Shown here in pieces: positions 41,665-50,523 of a DNA stretch of 64,000 nt. Origin of the DNA: Fidelibacterota bacterium (lineage in GTDB: Bacteria; Fidelibacterota; UBA8477; JABMPR01); contig JAERTG010000162.1 of the NCBI GenBank assembly GCA_016845065.1, positions 1 to 64,000 on the forward strand. Reading direction: 5' to 3'. Both the position numbers and the translations under genes were made by a program. Below the pieces are notes generated by a model that was not told the origin of the DNA, did not search any database, and saw nothing but the letters and a program-made list of their open reading frames with translations. Numbering within the stretch: position 1 is the first letter of the stretch; every line of letters begins with the position of its first letter.

Positions 41665-44325
41665 ATGACACAAGAACTCAGCAAACGATACGACGCCTCG
41701 CTTATTGAGGATAAATGGTACCAGCACTGGATGGAGCAAAATTATTTCCACTCGGAACCAGACGAAAATAAAGAACCTTATACGATTGTTATTCCACCAC
41801 CCAATGTGACAGGGATACTGACGCTGGGTCATGTTCTGAACAATACCATGCAGGATATTCTCATGCGCTGGCGCCGTATGCAAGGTCGTGAAGCCTGTTG
41901 GATTCCCGGTACAGACCATGCCTCAATCGCCACAGAAACAAAAGTAGTGAACATGCTCCGTGAAAAAGGTATCACCAAACACGAAATCGGTCGAGATGCC
42001 TTTCTGGAACATGCCTGGGAATGGAAAGAAAAATACGGTGGGATAATCATCGAACAGCTCAAGAAGCTGGGCGCATCGTGTGATTGGAAACGGGAACGTT
42101 TCACCATGGATGATGATTACTATAAGGCTGTCCTCCATTCCTTTGTTGAGCTCTATAATGCTGGATACATCTATCGTGGGAAACGCCTGGTTAATTGGTG
42201 TCCCAAAACCAAGTCTGCTATCTCAGATGAAGAAGTGATTTACCAGGAACGCAATAGTCACCTCTGGCACATGCGATACCCCATCAAAGATTCAAGTGAC
42301 TACCTTATCGTAGCCACAACCCGTCCTGAGACGATGCTGGGTGATAGTGGTGTAGCGGTCCATCCTGATGATGAACGCTACCAACACCTCATTGGCAAAC
42401 ACGTCCTCTTGCCATTGGTTGGTCGCGAGATTCCCATTTTTGCAGATGAATATGTTGACAAGGAGTTTGGTACTGGCTGTGTTAAAGTGACACCTTCACA
42501 TGACCCCAATGACTGGGAAATGGGCAAACGTCATGACCTAGAATTCATTAACATTTTCAATGAAGATGCAACACTTAATAAGAATGTACCTGGAAAATTT
42601 ATTGGCCTGGATCGTTTTGAAGCACGTGAAGTTGTGATAGAGCAGCTTAATGAACTCAATCTCATGGAAAAGATTGAAGAGCATATCCACAAAGTGGGAT
42701 ACTCGGAACGTGGCAATGTACCAATCGAACCCTACGAGTCAGAACAGTGGTTCATGAATATGACGGAGCTGGTTAAACCAGCTCTCCAGGCGGTTCGTGA
42801 CGACAAAATAAAATTTCACCCCACTCATTGGACAAAGACCTATGAGCATTGGATGACCAATATCAAAGACTGGTGTATTAGTCGTCAGTTATGGTGGGGT
42901 CATCGGATTCCAGTCTATACCTGTCAGGATTGTAACGAGGTAATGGTTCAGGTTGAAAGTCCTAAAGCTTGTAGTAAATGTGGATCAGATACCCTGCACC
43001 AGGATGAAGACGTCCTGGATACCTGGTCATCATCCTGGTTATGGCCCTTTGCCGTTCATCAGTGGCCTGGAGACAGCAAGGATCTAGACTATTATTATCC
43101 AACCAATGACCTGGTGACTGGTCCAGATATCATCTTTTTCTGGGTGGCGCGAATGATCATGGCAGGCAATCAATTCAAAGGAGACATACCTTTTGAGAAT
43201 GTCTATTTCACAAGCATTATTCGGGATGCCGATGGTCGTAAAATGTCCAAATCCCTGGGGAACTCCCCTGACCCACTTGACTTAATTGAAAAATATGGAG
43301 CCGACGCTCTCCGCTTTGGTGTCATGCTCATCGCACCTAAGGGTCAGGATATCCTTTTTGCTGAGGAACGATTGGATGTAGCCCGAAACTTTATGAACAA
43401 GGTCTGGAATGCCAGTCGTTTTGTCCTGATGAACAAGGATTTTGAACTCACTTCTGATCACCTCAACCCCGATAAATGGCAGGAACTGGAGCTACCGGAT
43501 CGCTGGATTCTTCATCGTCTCAATTTGACTATCTCCAGAGTCACCAAACAACTCGAGAACTTCTCTTTTGATGAAACCGCCCGATCACTTTGGGACTTCA
43601 TCTGGAATGATTTCTGTGACTGGTACATCGAAATGATTAAAATGCGTTTGTATGATGGAACAGAAACCCAGAAACAGACTGCTATGTCTGTCGCGATATA
43701 TGTATTACGTGACATTATGAAAATGCTGCACCCCTATGCTCCCTTCATGAGTGAAGAAATCTGGCAGCAAGTCAAACTTGCTGATGAGCCCGACCTCATC
43801 GTGGCTGAGTGGCCTTCTGTAAATAAGTCATTTGATGCGCCTTCTGAAGCCAAGGAAACTGACTTCTTAAAGAAAGTGATAACAGCAGTTAGAACAATTC
43901 GCGCAGAAATGAATGTACCACCATCTCAAAAGATAGATGTTTACGGCAGGGTTCATTCTGAGGAACAAGCTGATATTCTAGCAAAAGTGATGAAAACGAT
44001 TAAGAAGCTGACAAACTCAGACAGAGTGAATATTGGGTTATCTGTTGCAAAACCAAAATTTGCAGCCTCGGCTATGGTTGAGAAAATGGAACTATTCATT
44101 CCCCTGGAAGACATCATTGATCTTGATAAAGAGATTGAACGCCTGGAAAAAGAAATAGCCACAACCGAAGGTCTATTGAAATCAGTTCAGGGTAAGCTGG
44201 CCAATAAAAATTTCCTAGATCGTGCTCCAGAAGCAGTTGTAGCGAAGGAACACGACAAACTGGATCATTATACCCAGTCCCTGGAAAAACTTCGCGAACA
44301 TATTGAAACCATGAAAGCGCTGTAA
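41665..44325 (+). CDS. valS: valyl-tRNA synthetase
   Basis: This class I enzyme charges tRNA-Val. From ATG 41665 it has 886 residues, normal for ValS; a TTG at 41653 is in frame. HIGH signature: PPPNVTGILTLGHVLNN. The CP1 editing domain includes TTRPETMLGDSGVAVHP. A zinc-ribbon-like C-x2-C...C-x2-C (CQDCNEVMV ... CSKCGSDTL) sits after SRQLWWGHRIP. KMSKS: DGRKMSKSLGNSPDPLD. The anticodon-binding domain and the C-terminal coiled coil typical of ValS (DIIDLDKEIERLEKEI) complete it. No T-box or other leader structure is evident upstream. Confidence 0.98.
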   Translation: MTQELSKRYDASLIEDKWYQHWMEQNYFHSEPDENKEPYTIVIPPPNVTGILTLGHVLNNTMQDILMRWRRMQGREACWIPGTDHASIATETKVVNMLREKGITKHEIGRDAFLEHAWEWKEKYGGIIIEQLKKLGASCDWKRERFTMDDDYYKAVLHSFVELYNAGYIYRGKRLVNWCPKTKSAISDEEVIYQERNSHLWHMRYPIKDSSDYLIVATTRPETMLGDSGVAVHPDDERYQHLIGKHVLLPLVGREIPIFADEYVDKEFGTGCVKVTPSHDPNDWEMGKRHDLEFINIFNEDATLNKNVPGKFIGLDRFEAREVVIEQLNELNLMEKIEEHIHKVGYSERGNVPIEPYESEQWFMNMTELVKPALQAVRDDKIKFHPTHWTKTYEHWMTNIKDWCISRQLWWGHRIPVYTCQDCNEVMVQVESPKACSKCGSDTLHQDEDVLDTWSSSWLWPFAVHQWPGDSKDLDYYYPTNDLVTGPDIIFFWVARMIMAGNQFKGDIPFENVYFTSIIRDADGRKMSKSLGNSPDPLDLIEKYGADALRFGVMLIAPKGQDILFAEERLDVARNFMNKVWNASRFVLMNKDFELTSDHLNPDKWQELELPDRWILHRLNLTISRVTKQLENFSFDETARSLWDFIWNDFCDWYIEMIKMRLYDGTETQKQTAMSVAIYVLRDIMKMLHPYAPFMSEEIWQQVKLADEPDLIVAEWPSVNKSFDAPSEAKETDFLKKVITAVRTIRAEMNVPPSQKIDVYGRVHSEEQADILAKVMKTIKKLTNSDRVNIGLSVAKPKFAASAMVEKMELFIPLEDIIDLDKEIERLEKEIATTEGLLKSVQGKLANKNFLDRAPEAVVAKEHDKLDHYTQSLEKLREHIETMKAL

Positions 44326-44372
44326 GCTGACACAGACAAGCTATTTTCACATTAATACAGAATAAAGTTACC

Positions 44373-46016
44373 ATGAACGCCCTGAAAAAGATCCTCGCAC
44401 TCCTTCCCTTATTGCTCCTCATGACCTGCAAGACAGGGCAGAAGCCACGTCTCGTGGTTGTGATTGCAGTCGACCATTTGGCTTATTATACCTACGATCA
44501 CTACCGGCCAGCTTTTACAGGTGGATTTAAATGGTTAGATGATCATGGAATCAGTTTTGAAAATGCCCATCATGAACATGGCTATTGCGCAACGGGCCCA
44601 GGTCACTTTGTAATCGGGTCTGGGAAGCACCCGGGACCTGCAGGTGTTTTGGGAAACTATTGGTATGACCGGGTCAAAAAGAAAGATGTATACTGTGTTG
44701 AAGATCCAGATGCAAATGCTTTAAGCATACCATCTTACAGTGTGTCATATGACAAGATCAACGGCACGTCCTATGGTGACTGGCTTAAAGCTGTCGACCC
44801 TGAGACCAAAGTATTCGGGGTAGCTTGCAAGGACAGGGCATCGATCATGATGTCAGGAAAAAATCCTGATCTAGCAGTGTGGTATAACTGGAGAGGTTCG
44901 TTTACAACCACGGATTACTACACGGATGCCATTCCTGACTGGCTGAAAAACTTTAATGATAGTCTCAATGTGTTGAGCTATCGTGATTCCGTCTGGACCA
45001 AAGAGGTAGATCCTGCTCTTCTGGCAGAGTACACCCATGGTGACTCCTTTTATGGTGAGACAGACCGATTTGAAAGCTCCACTTACAGCCCTGTTTTTCC
45101 GATAGGGTTCGAACCGGAATGGGATGATGCTAAGGTCAAGAATGAAATCGCCAGCAGACCCTGGATGGATCGTATGACCCTGGATCTTGCGGCAACCGTT
45201 GTACGGGAAGCTGAGATGGGACAGGATAAAACGCCTGACATCCTTAATATCGGTCTCTCCACACAGGATTTGCTAGCCCACTATTATGGACCTTTTTCAC
45301 ATGAAGTCATGGATCACCTCGTCAAGGTGGATGGGTATCTCATGGATTTCATTGACTTTCTCAACAATCAGGTCGGTCTGGAAAACGTGGTCTTTGTCAT
45401 GACTTCAGATCATGGTGGTCTGCCTTTGCCTGAACATTGGACTCACATCCAACATAAATATGGGGGGCGGGTTGACGAAAAAGTCTATCTGGAGACACGA
45501 GCCAGAGCCTATGCAGAATTGGACTCCCTTTATGGAGCTCATGATTTCATCCACCGCAAAGGATCAAGCTATTACTATAAATATTCCATGATGGATTCCC
45601 TGGGCGTGGAACAATCCGTGGTAGATTCAATACTGCAGACCTATATGGAGTCAGTTGAAGGTGTCTATCGTCTATACACAAAGGCAGAACTTTTGGCAGC
45701 AACACCTGATGATTATCGCTCCTATCGGTTGAGAAACTTCATGCACCCCGAATTGAGTCCAGATTTGTATACTCTGATTGAGGAGGGATGGCTTTTTAGA
45801 AATCCCTTTGGGACCTCACACAGTACACCCTACGAGTATGATAGTCATGTCCCCCTGGTCTTCAGCTCATTGCATATGCAGCCAGTCCACTTGATGGATT
45901 CAGTTGCCACCATAGACTTATCTGTTACCCTCGGTGATATGCTGGGAGCAGCGCCCCTGAACGATGTGGACGGGAAGAGCCTACTGTCACTCCTGAATAT
46001 CAAATCTACGGACTAG
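44373..46016 (+). CDS. alkaline phosphatase-superfamily lipoprotein (PafA / nucleotide pyrophosphatase type)
   Basis: The 547-residue protein has a signal peptide ending LLLLMTC (Cys19, lipobox). It belongs to the PafA-like branch: VVVIAVDHLAYY with metal-ligand Asp34, HEHGYCATGPGHFVIGSGKHP with nucleophile Thr74, LNIGLSTQDLLAHYYGP and VFVMTSDHGGLPLP with the later Asp/His ligands, and HSTPYEYDSHVPLVF with the last His. All ligands of the two-zinc site appear intact. It is expected to hydrolyse phosphate mono- or diesters in the periplasm. No phosphate regulon genes adjoin it. Confidence 0.92.
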   Translation: MNALKKILALLPLLLLMTCKTGQKPRLVVVIAVDHLAYYTYDHYRPAFTGGFKWLDDHGISFENAHHEHGYCATGPGHFVIGSGKHPGPAGVLGNYWYDRVKKKDVYCVEDPDANALSIPSYSVSYDKINGTSYGDWLKAVDPETKVFGVACKDRASIMMSGKNPDLAVWYNWRGSFTTTDYYTDAIPDWLKNFNDSLNVLSYRDSVWTKEVDPALLAEYTHGDSFYGETDRFESSTYSPVFPIGFEPEWDDAKVKNEIASRPWMDRMTLDLAATVVREAEMGQDKTPDILNIGLSTQDLLAHYYGPFSHEVMDHLVKVDGYLMDFIDFLNNQVGLENVVFVMTSDHGGLPLPEHWTHIQHKYGGRVDEKVYLETRARAYAELDSLYGAHDFIHRKGSSYYYKYSMMDSLGVEQSVVDSILQTYMESVEGVYRLYTKAELLAATPDDYRSYRLRNFMHPELSPDLYTLIEEGWLFRNPFGTSHSTPYEYDSHVPLVFSSLHMQPVHLMDSVATIDLSVTLGDMLGAAPLNDVDGKSLLSLLNIKSTD

Positions 46017-46140
46017 CAAGAACACCCAAGGCATAGCTTAATCTATCTTTGCACAGGTGTTCTCTGTGCCCTAAATCATTGTTATTAACAGCCTGTGATG
46101 TATATTTGTTATTATCCAACAATGGACAGGGAGGTGTGTT

Positions 46141-47031
46141 ATGCAGGCACAAAAATATCGATTCCCCATAGCGGTGATCCAGTCAATTTGTCTGCTATTG
46201 CTTCTCCAACAATGTGCCTGGCTTTTTGGTGAAAAGGATCCAGAAGACCTTGTTAAACCGGTGCCAGTTGGTGGCTATGAAACACTAAGTACCCGGATTC
46301 ACTATCCCAGGGAAATCAGGGCGGCTGGCATTGAAGGATCCGTCATTGTGAATGCCCTCATTTCAGTGGAGGGATTAGTCAAACAGACCCGTGTAATAGA
46401 GCCTCTACATCCTGAGCTGGACCAGATCGTCACTAATGCTATCAAACGAACTCCCTTTGAGCCTGCCACCCGACAGGGCAAACCAGATGAAGTCTGGATT
46501 TCCATTCCCTTTATTTTTTCATTGAGTGACTGGTCATCAAGAAATACCCCCTTCAGTTCTTTCACGATGACCATTTATCCTGACCCTGCATATAAAAATT
46601 TTGATGTTGAAATTCAGGGACCCCTAATGGATGGCCTGAAATGGCCCCAGCGTTTTGAGTGTCTACTACCATTTAATGCCGCAAACTACTGGGCGAAAGA
46701 CGGGGATGGGAAGCCACTACACACCAGCATCGTGAAGGACGATAAAGGCGAATGGTTGGTCTTTCAAACATCAGCCAGAGATCTGACATTCGGTTTTACA
46801 TACAAGTCCATTGACAAAGTGCTTGACCAGAAATTTCTATATGAGTTCACCATGAATCATGCGCTCCCAGAGTGGGCATTGAGGGTGGTCTATGGTAGTC
46901 AGATAGTCAACTTTATTCAAAGCCCTGACCGGGTCGTTACCCTGGATGATGGTGAAACTCAATTTGAATATGACTTTGAAGCTCAGGATCCATATGAGTC
47001 GAGATATCTGGATATTGAACTTCAAAAGTAG
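46141..47031 (+). CDS. lipoprotein with TonB C-terminal domain
   Basis: The 296-residue protein has a signal peptide ending LLLQQC (Cys25). Residues about 50-128 form a TonB C-terminal domain: IHYPREIRAAGIEGSVIVNALIS, then GLVKQTRVIEPLHPELDQ and AIKRTPFEPATRQGKPDEVWISIPF. True TonB has an inner-membrane helix; here the domain is lipidated, so it cannot contact ExbB/ExbD directly in the usual way. The remaining 170 residues are beta-rich and unknown. It stands 158 nt before the GldL-like gene. Confidence 0.78.
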   Translation: MQAQKYRFPIAVIQSICLLLLLQQCAWLFGEKDPEDLVKPVPVGGYETLSTRIHYPREIRAAGIEGSVIVNALISVEGLVKQTRVIEPLHPELDQIVTNAIKRTPFEPATRQGKPDEVWISIPFIFSLSDWSSRNTPFSSFTMTIYPDPAYKNFDVEIQGPLMDGLKWPQRFECLLPFNAANYWAKDGDGKPLHTSIVKDDKGEWLVFQTSARDLTFGFTYKSIDKVLDQKFLYEFTMNHALPEWALRVVYGSQIVNFIQSPDRVVTLDDGETQFEYDFEAQDPYESRYLDIELQK

Positions 47032-47189
47032 AATCAAGGCGAGCTAGATGAGAAGAATCCTCCTTGACAAAGCAAGCCTGACAGGCAACATTTAGAGACT
47101 TATTTAAAACTCGCAAAAATTTGTGTCAAGTACATAAGATTTACTGCTAGTTTAGTCATTTAAAACTGAATAGAACGGAAGAAAAAGCT

Positions 47190-47726
47190 ATGGCAAAATC
47201 ACAGGAATATACCAGGAAAAAGACAGTAATGGAGCAATACCCAAGCCGGCAAGCGCTGGTGTATTCAGGTGCTGCGTTTCTTATTTTAGTAACCGGTCTC
47301 CGAACAGTTCTTTCTGTAGCAGAAGAGGGTATGGGATTTGTTGAGTATGTCACCATTGGTGCCCTCGCCGTTGAGTTTAGTCTTTTGCTATTATATGCTT
47401 TGACCATTTATCAGGCAGGAAAAGAAACCTTTCTCATGACACTTGAAGAAGAAGCTGCTGAGATGGAAGGTGGTGGTGAATCCGCAGATGGCAGTTCAGC
47501 TCCTGTAAAAGAATTTGCGGTACAGTCTGCTGATGTCCCTGAAGTTGCCAAGGAGATTAACAAGTTTACTAAACAGGCCAGTGTCCTTATAGATAAGCTG
47601 GCAAAAAATGCAGAACAAAGCGAGAACTTGAACCAGCATTTAAAAGAGCTGGCAGATGAGCAAATTAATATTCGAGTCCGCGATGAGATACAACGATTGT
47701 TAAGCGCTAATATGAGTGCCAAATAA
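47190..47726 (+). CDS. GldL/PorL-like inner-membrane motor protein
   Basis: The 178-residue protein has two membrane helices (about 21-43 and 50-75) and a cytosolic C-terminal coiled-coil region (about 114-175). The second helix carries a Glu (Glu62) in VTIGALAVEFSLLLLYAL, corresponding to the essential membrane Glu of GldL in type IX systems (T-I-G-x-x-x-E). Size, topology and the following gene fit GldL, which with GldM converts the proton gradient into rotation to drive type IX secretion and gliding. Sequence identity outside the helices looks low, so this is a divergent homologue. Confidence 0.75.
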   Translation: MAKSQEYTRKKTVMEQYPSRQALVYSGAAFLILVTGLRTVLSVAEEGMGFVEYVTIGALAVEFSLLLLYALTIYQAGKETFLMTLEEEAAEMEGGGESADGSSAPVKEFAVQSADVPEVAKEINKFTKQASVLIDKLAKNAEQSENLNQHLKELADEQINIRVRDEIQRLLSANMSAK

Positions 47727-47744
47727 ACCGACAGGAGTAGCCGC

Positions 47745-49157
47745 ATGGCTCGCAAGAAAAAGTTCCAAGCTCGTGTCGAAGTTTATTTTATCATTTATAT
47801 CGCCACGATTGTCAGCTTCTTCGCTATCGAAGGTGAAGTAAAACATTTCAAGGACAACCAGAAGAAGATCCTTCTGGAAGTTTCAAAAGATAAAATCCAG
47901 AACCTAGTAACGATCCGAAATGCTACGGATATCCATGGCAAGGATACCATCAGCTTAAAAGTCTCCCTCGATGGGGCTTTTTCAAAAGATTCCTTTGAAG
48001 GAACCGTTCAACTCAATCCCATCGATGCACCTGAGGAATTGAATCTTCAAGAGCTGTCATATGATCTTGCTCCGAAGAATCAAGATCCGGACAACAAGAT
48101 TTTCATTGCCACAATCCCGAAATCAGATTTTGATCTAAAAGCTGAGATACTCTATCGCATGTCAGCAGATATCAGTGTCATGCCTGACGAACAACTGGTT
48201 CAGGCAGAGCTGGAGAAATCCTATACTGACAAAACCATTGTGCACAAGATCATGGATGCCATGACGGATGTAGGTGAAATATCCCTGGAAAAACAATTCC
48301 AGAACACTCTGGATCCCGCTGGCGGAGCCATTCAGGCTCCGTTCACTATTACCGTGGACAGACCAAAGGTTAGTATCGTAGAAGGGTTGCCATGGGAAGT
48401 TCGGGTGATCATTGGTGGTATCGTGGATGCAGATGATCTTGAGCTGACTGCTACTAAGGGTGCCAATCTGGTAGGCAAACTGGATGCTGGTACGCCAGTA
48501 ACAGTTGTATCCGGTCGAGGTCGAAAGGATGGTCGTATTACCCTTAAGGGAACCAGACTTTCAGATGAAGAAACATCACTGGTGGAATTCCAGCTTCAGG
48601 TAAGACCACCCCTCTGGCAGAAAGCGCCTTCCATCTCTGAAGCTTATGTCGGTGATCCCTTTATTTTTGAGGGGGCTCTCCGCGATATTCCTTCATCAGA
48701 AACTTCAATTAGAGTTGGTGGAACCGCAGTTCGTGGTGGTATCATGCCGGGAACCATTGCCCAATTACCGGATCTGGCTGAAGAAGGCAATATCACCTTC
48801 CAGGTATTGGTAGATGGCCGTGAAGTAAAGGGGATGAGTCACTCAATTACTGTGATAAAGCCACCAGCACCCAAGGTCTCAATCAATCCTGTGGGTCGAG
48901 ATGGAAATTACCTGACATTTGAAATCACCACTTACGGCAAAAACAATAGTATCCGGCGCTTTAGGAAAAAGGGTGGTATTGGATCACATCGTCAGCTGGG
49001 CGAAGCTCAGATTCTAGGTAGCCGCAAGGTCTATCGTTGGGAGGTTGAGTTGGAGGAACCCTTCGATAATGTTGAATCTCAGGAGATCAAATTCAGCGTA
49101 GATGATCAGAACAAATCTGCTACCTCATATCGCAAAATATTTATCTATAACTACTAA
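47745..49157 (+). CDS. GldM/PorM-like periplasmic motor protein
   Basis: The 470-residue protein has a short cytosolic tail (MARKKKFQAR), one membrane helix (about 11-29) and a long periplasmic region. This is the GldM plan. Several beta domains can be traced: about 60-150, a helical link (about 155-195), then VDRPKVSIVEGLPWEVRVI, an Ig-like region (VVSGRGRKDGRITLKG), PPLWQKAPSISEAYVGDPF and a C-terminal domain PAPKVSINPVGRDGNYL. The extended helical D1 domain of Bacteroidetes GldM is not obvious. It is 18 nt after the GldL-like gene, so the two form the core motor. Confidence 0.72.
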   Translation: MARKKKFQARVEVYFIIYIATIVSFFAIEGEVKHFKDNQKKILLEVSKDKIQNLVTIRNATDIHGKDTISLKVSLDGAFSKDSFEGTVQLNPIDAPEELNLQELSYDLAPKNQDPDNKIFIATIPKSDFDLKAEILYRMSADISVMPDEQLVQAELEKSYTDKTIVHKIMDAMTDVGEISLEKQFQNTLDPAGGAIQAPFTITVDRPKVSIVEGLPWEVRVIIGGIVDADDLELTATKGANLVGKLDAGTPVTVVSGRGRKDGRITLKGTRLSDEETSLVEFQLQVRPPLWQKAPSISEAYVGDPFIFEGALRDIPSSETSIRVGGTAVRGGIMPGTIAQLPDLAEEGNITFQVLVDGREVKGMSHSITVIKPPAPKVSINPVGRDGNYLTFEITTYGKNNSIRRFRKKGGIGSHRQLGEAQILGSRKVYRWEVELEEPFDNVESQEIKFSVDDQNKSATSYRKIFIYNY

Positions 49158-49207
49158 ACGAAAGATACAGAATATAATATGTTTGAAATGATAAGAAGGA
49201 GGGACCA

Positions 49208-50512
49208 GTGAAATTACGAAACCTCATAACTTCATTTATAATGCTTGTCTTTGTATCCACAATATGGGCACAGGGATTTCAGGAAACTGGCAAGTTGGAA
49301 TGGGTTGTTAAAGATCGTGAATTTAGTCGCAGCTTTATGGAAGCCTATATCGATACCCTCATGGAAATCGATGATATGGCCGAGCTTGAAGTACAGGAAA
49401 CCGATGAACTACGCGTAATTGTGGGAATCGATGTGGAAGGCGAAGCCAGCCTGGAAAGCATTTATGCCAAAGGTCGTAGCGGTGTCTTGAATAAGCTGGT
49501 CACCGCTGTGCTGGACAGCATGGACGTCGAAATGGTGGGGCGCATCCAAAGTCGTAAATACAACTGGGATTATCTAGCTGCTGTTGATGTTGGTGGCGGC
49601 CGTGGTGATGTAGTGAATGTCTTTGAAGAACGAAGCAATAAGCAGGTTCGCGATGCCTTCTGGTGGACCCATCGTCGAGTGGATATTTCAGTTTTCCCCA
49701 GGATGTTTATTCGTGTAAATCCCAATTTTGCCTTTGCTACTGAGTTTGGTCGACAGGATCTGGGATTTCCTGCAGCTGCATCCAGAACACTAAACATGGG
49801 CCTGGCAACCGAGGTGCTAAAGTTTTATGTCACCCTGCCTGCGTCCTATCTCAATCTGTTAAAGAGTAGTAACTCCCCACTGGAGGGGACATTCGGTGGT
49901 GTACTGAAATTTGACTCACCGAGTTTTGGTGGCAGTCTGTCCTTTCAGGATATGAACTTCCTGGGAAACACAGATACGACCTCATTTTTAAATCCTTCAA
50001 ATGTGATCTATAACCCAGCCTCAGGACAATTCTACTATAGCTTCACCAGTCGTATTGGAACCACAGCTGATCAGCCTGGTTTTGTACCGCTGGGGTCTCT
50101 GAGACTTCAAATCGGCTTTAGCTATATGCAGTTTGCATATGGTGATGCGCTGGATACTGAAGCAGGTGTTTCGGATGGTCTCGGTAGTTTTCGACTTCTG
50201 GACAAGAGTGATCCTCTGGAGTCAATGTTTGGTTTGTTCAGAGCAGAATATGCTTCAGATATGAACAATCGATTTTTCAATAGAATCAAGATGGCTGCTC
50301 AGCTAAACATCGGTTTAAACGGCTTTGGTGGCTTTGATTTTACCACAGCCTACACGATAACAGAGTGGCTGGGTGTCAATTTGAACATGACCTATTTCTG
50401 GAGTCCGATGACCTTCAACTATATTGATCCCACGCCGGGTTCGACCACGCCACTTGAATATGAATGGGAGCCAGGTTTCTATATTGTCCCATCCGTAGCA
50501 TTGTACTTCTAG
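49208..50512 (+). CDS. outer-membrane beta-barrel with periplasmic N-domain, motor-associated
   Basis: The 434-residue protein has signal peptide MKLRNLITSFIMLVFVSTIWAQ. Residues about 25-130 form a soluble domain (KLEWVVKDREFSRSFMEAYI, VIVGIDVEGEASLESIYAK) with helix-strand character. The remainder is a beta-barrel with alternating strands (RMFIRVNPNFAFATEFGRQD, GLGSFRLLD, FFNRIKMAAQLNIG) and ends ...YIVPSVALYF with a C-terminal Phe. It follows the GldM-like gene by 50 nt and precedes a second barrel gene by 11 nt. I do not recognise the family. The N-domain could contact the GldM-like protein. Confidence 0.7.
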   Translation: MKLRNLITSFIMLVFVSTIWAQGFQETGKLEWVVKDREFSRSFMEAYIDTLMEIDDMAELEVQETDELRVIVGIDVEGEASLESIYAKGRSGVLNKLVTAVLDSMDVEMVGRIQSRKYNWDYLAAVDVGGGRGDVVNVFEERSNKQVRDAFWWTHRRVDISVFPRMFIRVNPNFAFATEFGRQDLGFPAAASRTLNMGLATEVLKFYVTLPASYLNLLKSSNSPLEGTFGGVLKFDSPSFGGSLSFQDMNFLGNTDTTSFLNPSNVIYNPASGQFYYSFTSRIGTTADQPGFVPLGSLRLQIGFSYMQFAYGDALDTEAGVSDGLGSFRLLDKSDPLESMFGLFRAEYASDMNNRFFNRIKMAAQLNIGLNGFGGFDFTTAYTITEWLGVNLNMTYFWSPMTFNYIDPTPGSTTPLEYEWEPGFYIVPSVALYF

Positions 50513-50523
50513 GAGGATTGAAG

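Noticed and set aside
46021-46075. Terminator after the PafA-like gene
   Set aside because: Alternative stems (AGAACACC/GGTGTTCT and GCACAG/CTGTGC) exist but no T tract follows, so I do not call it.
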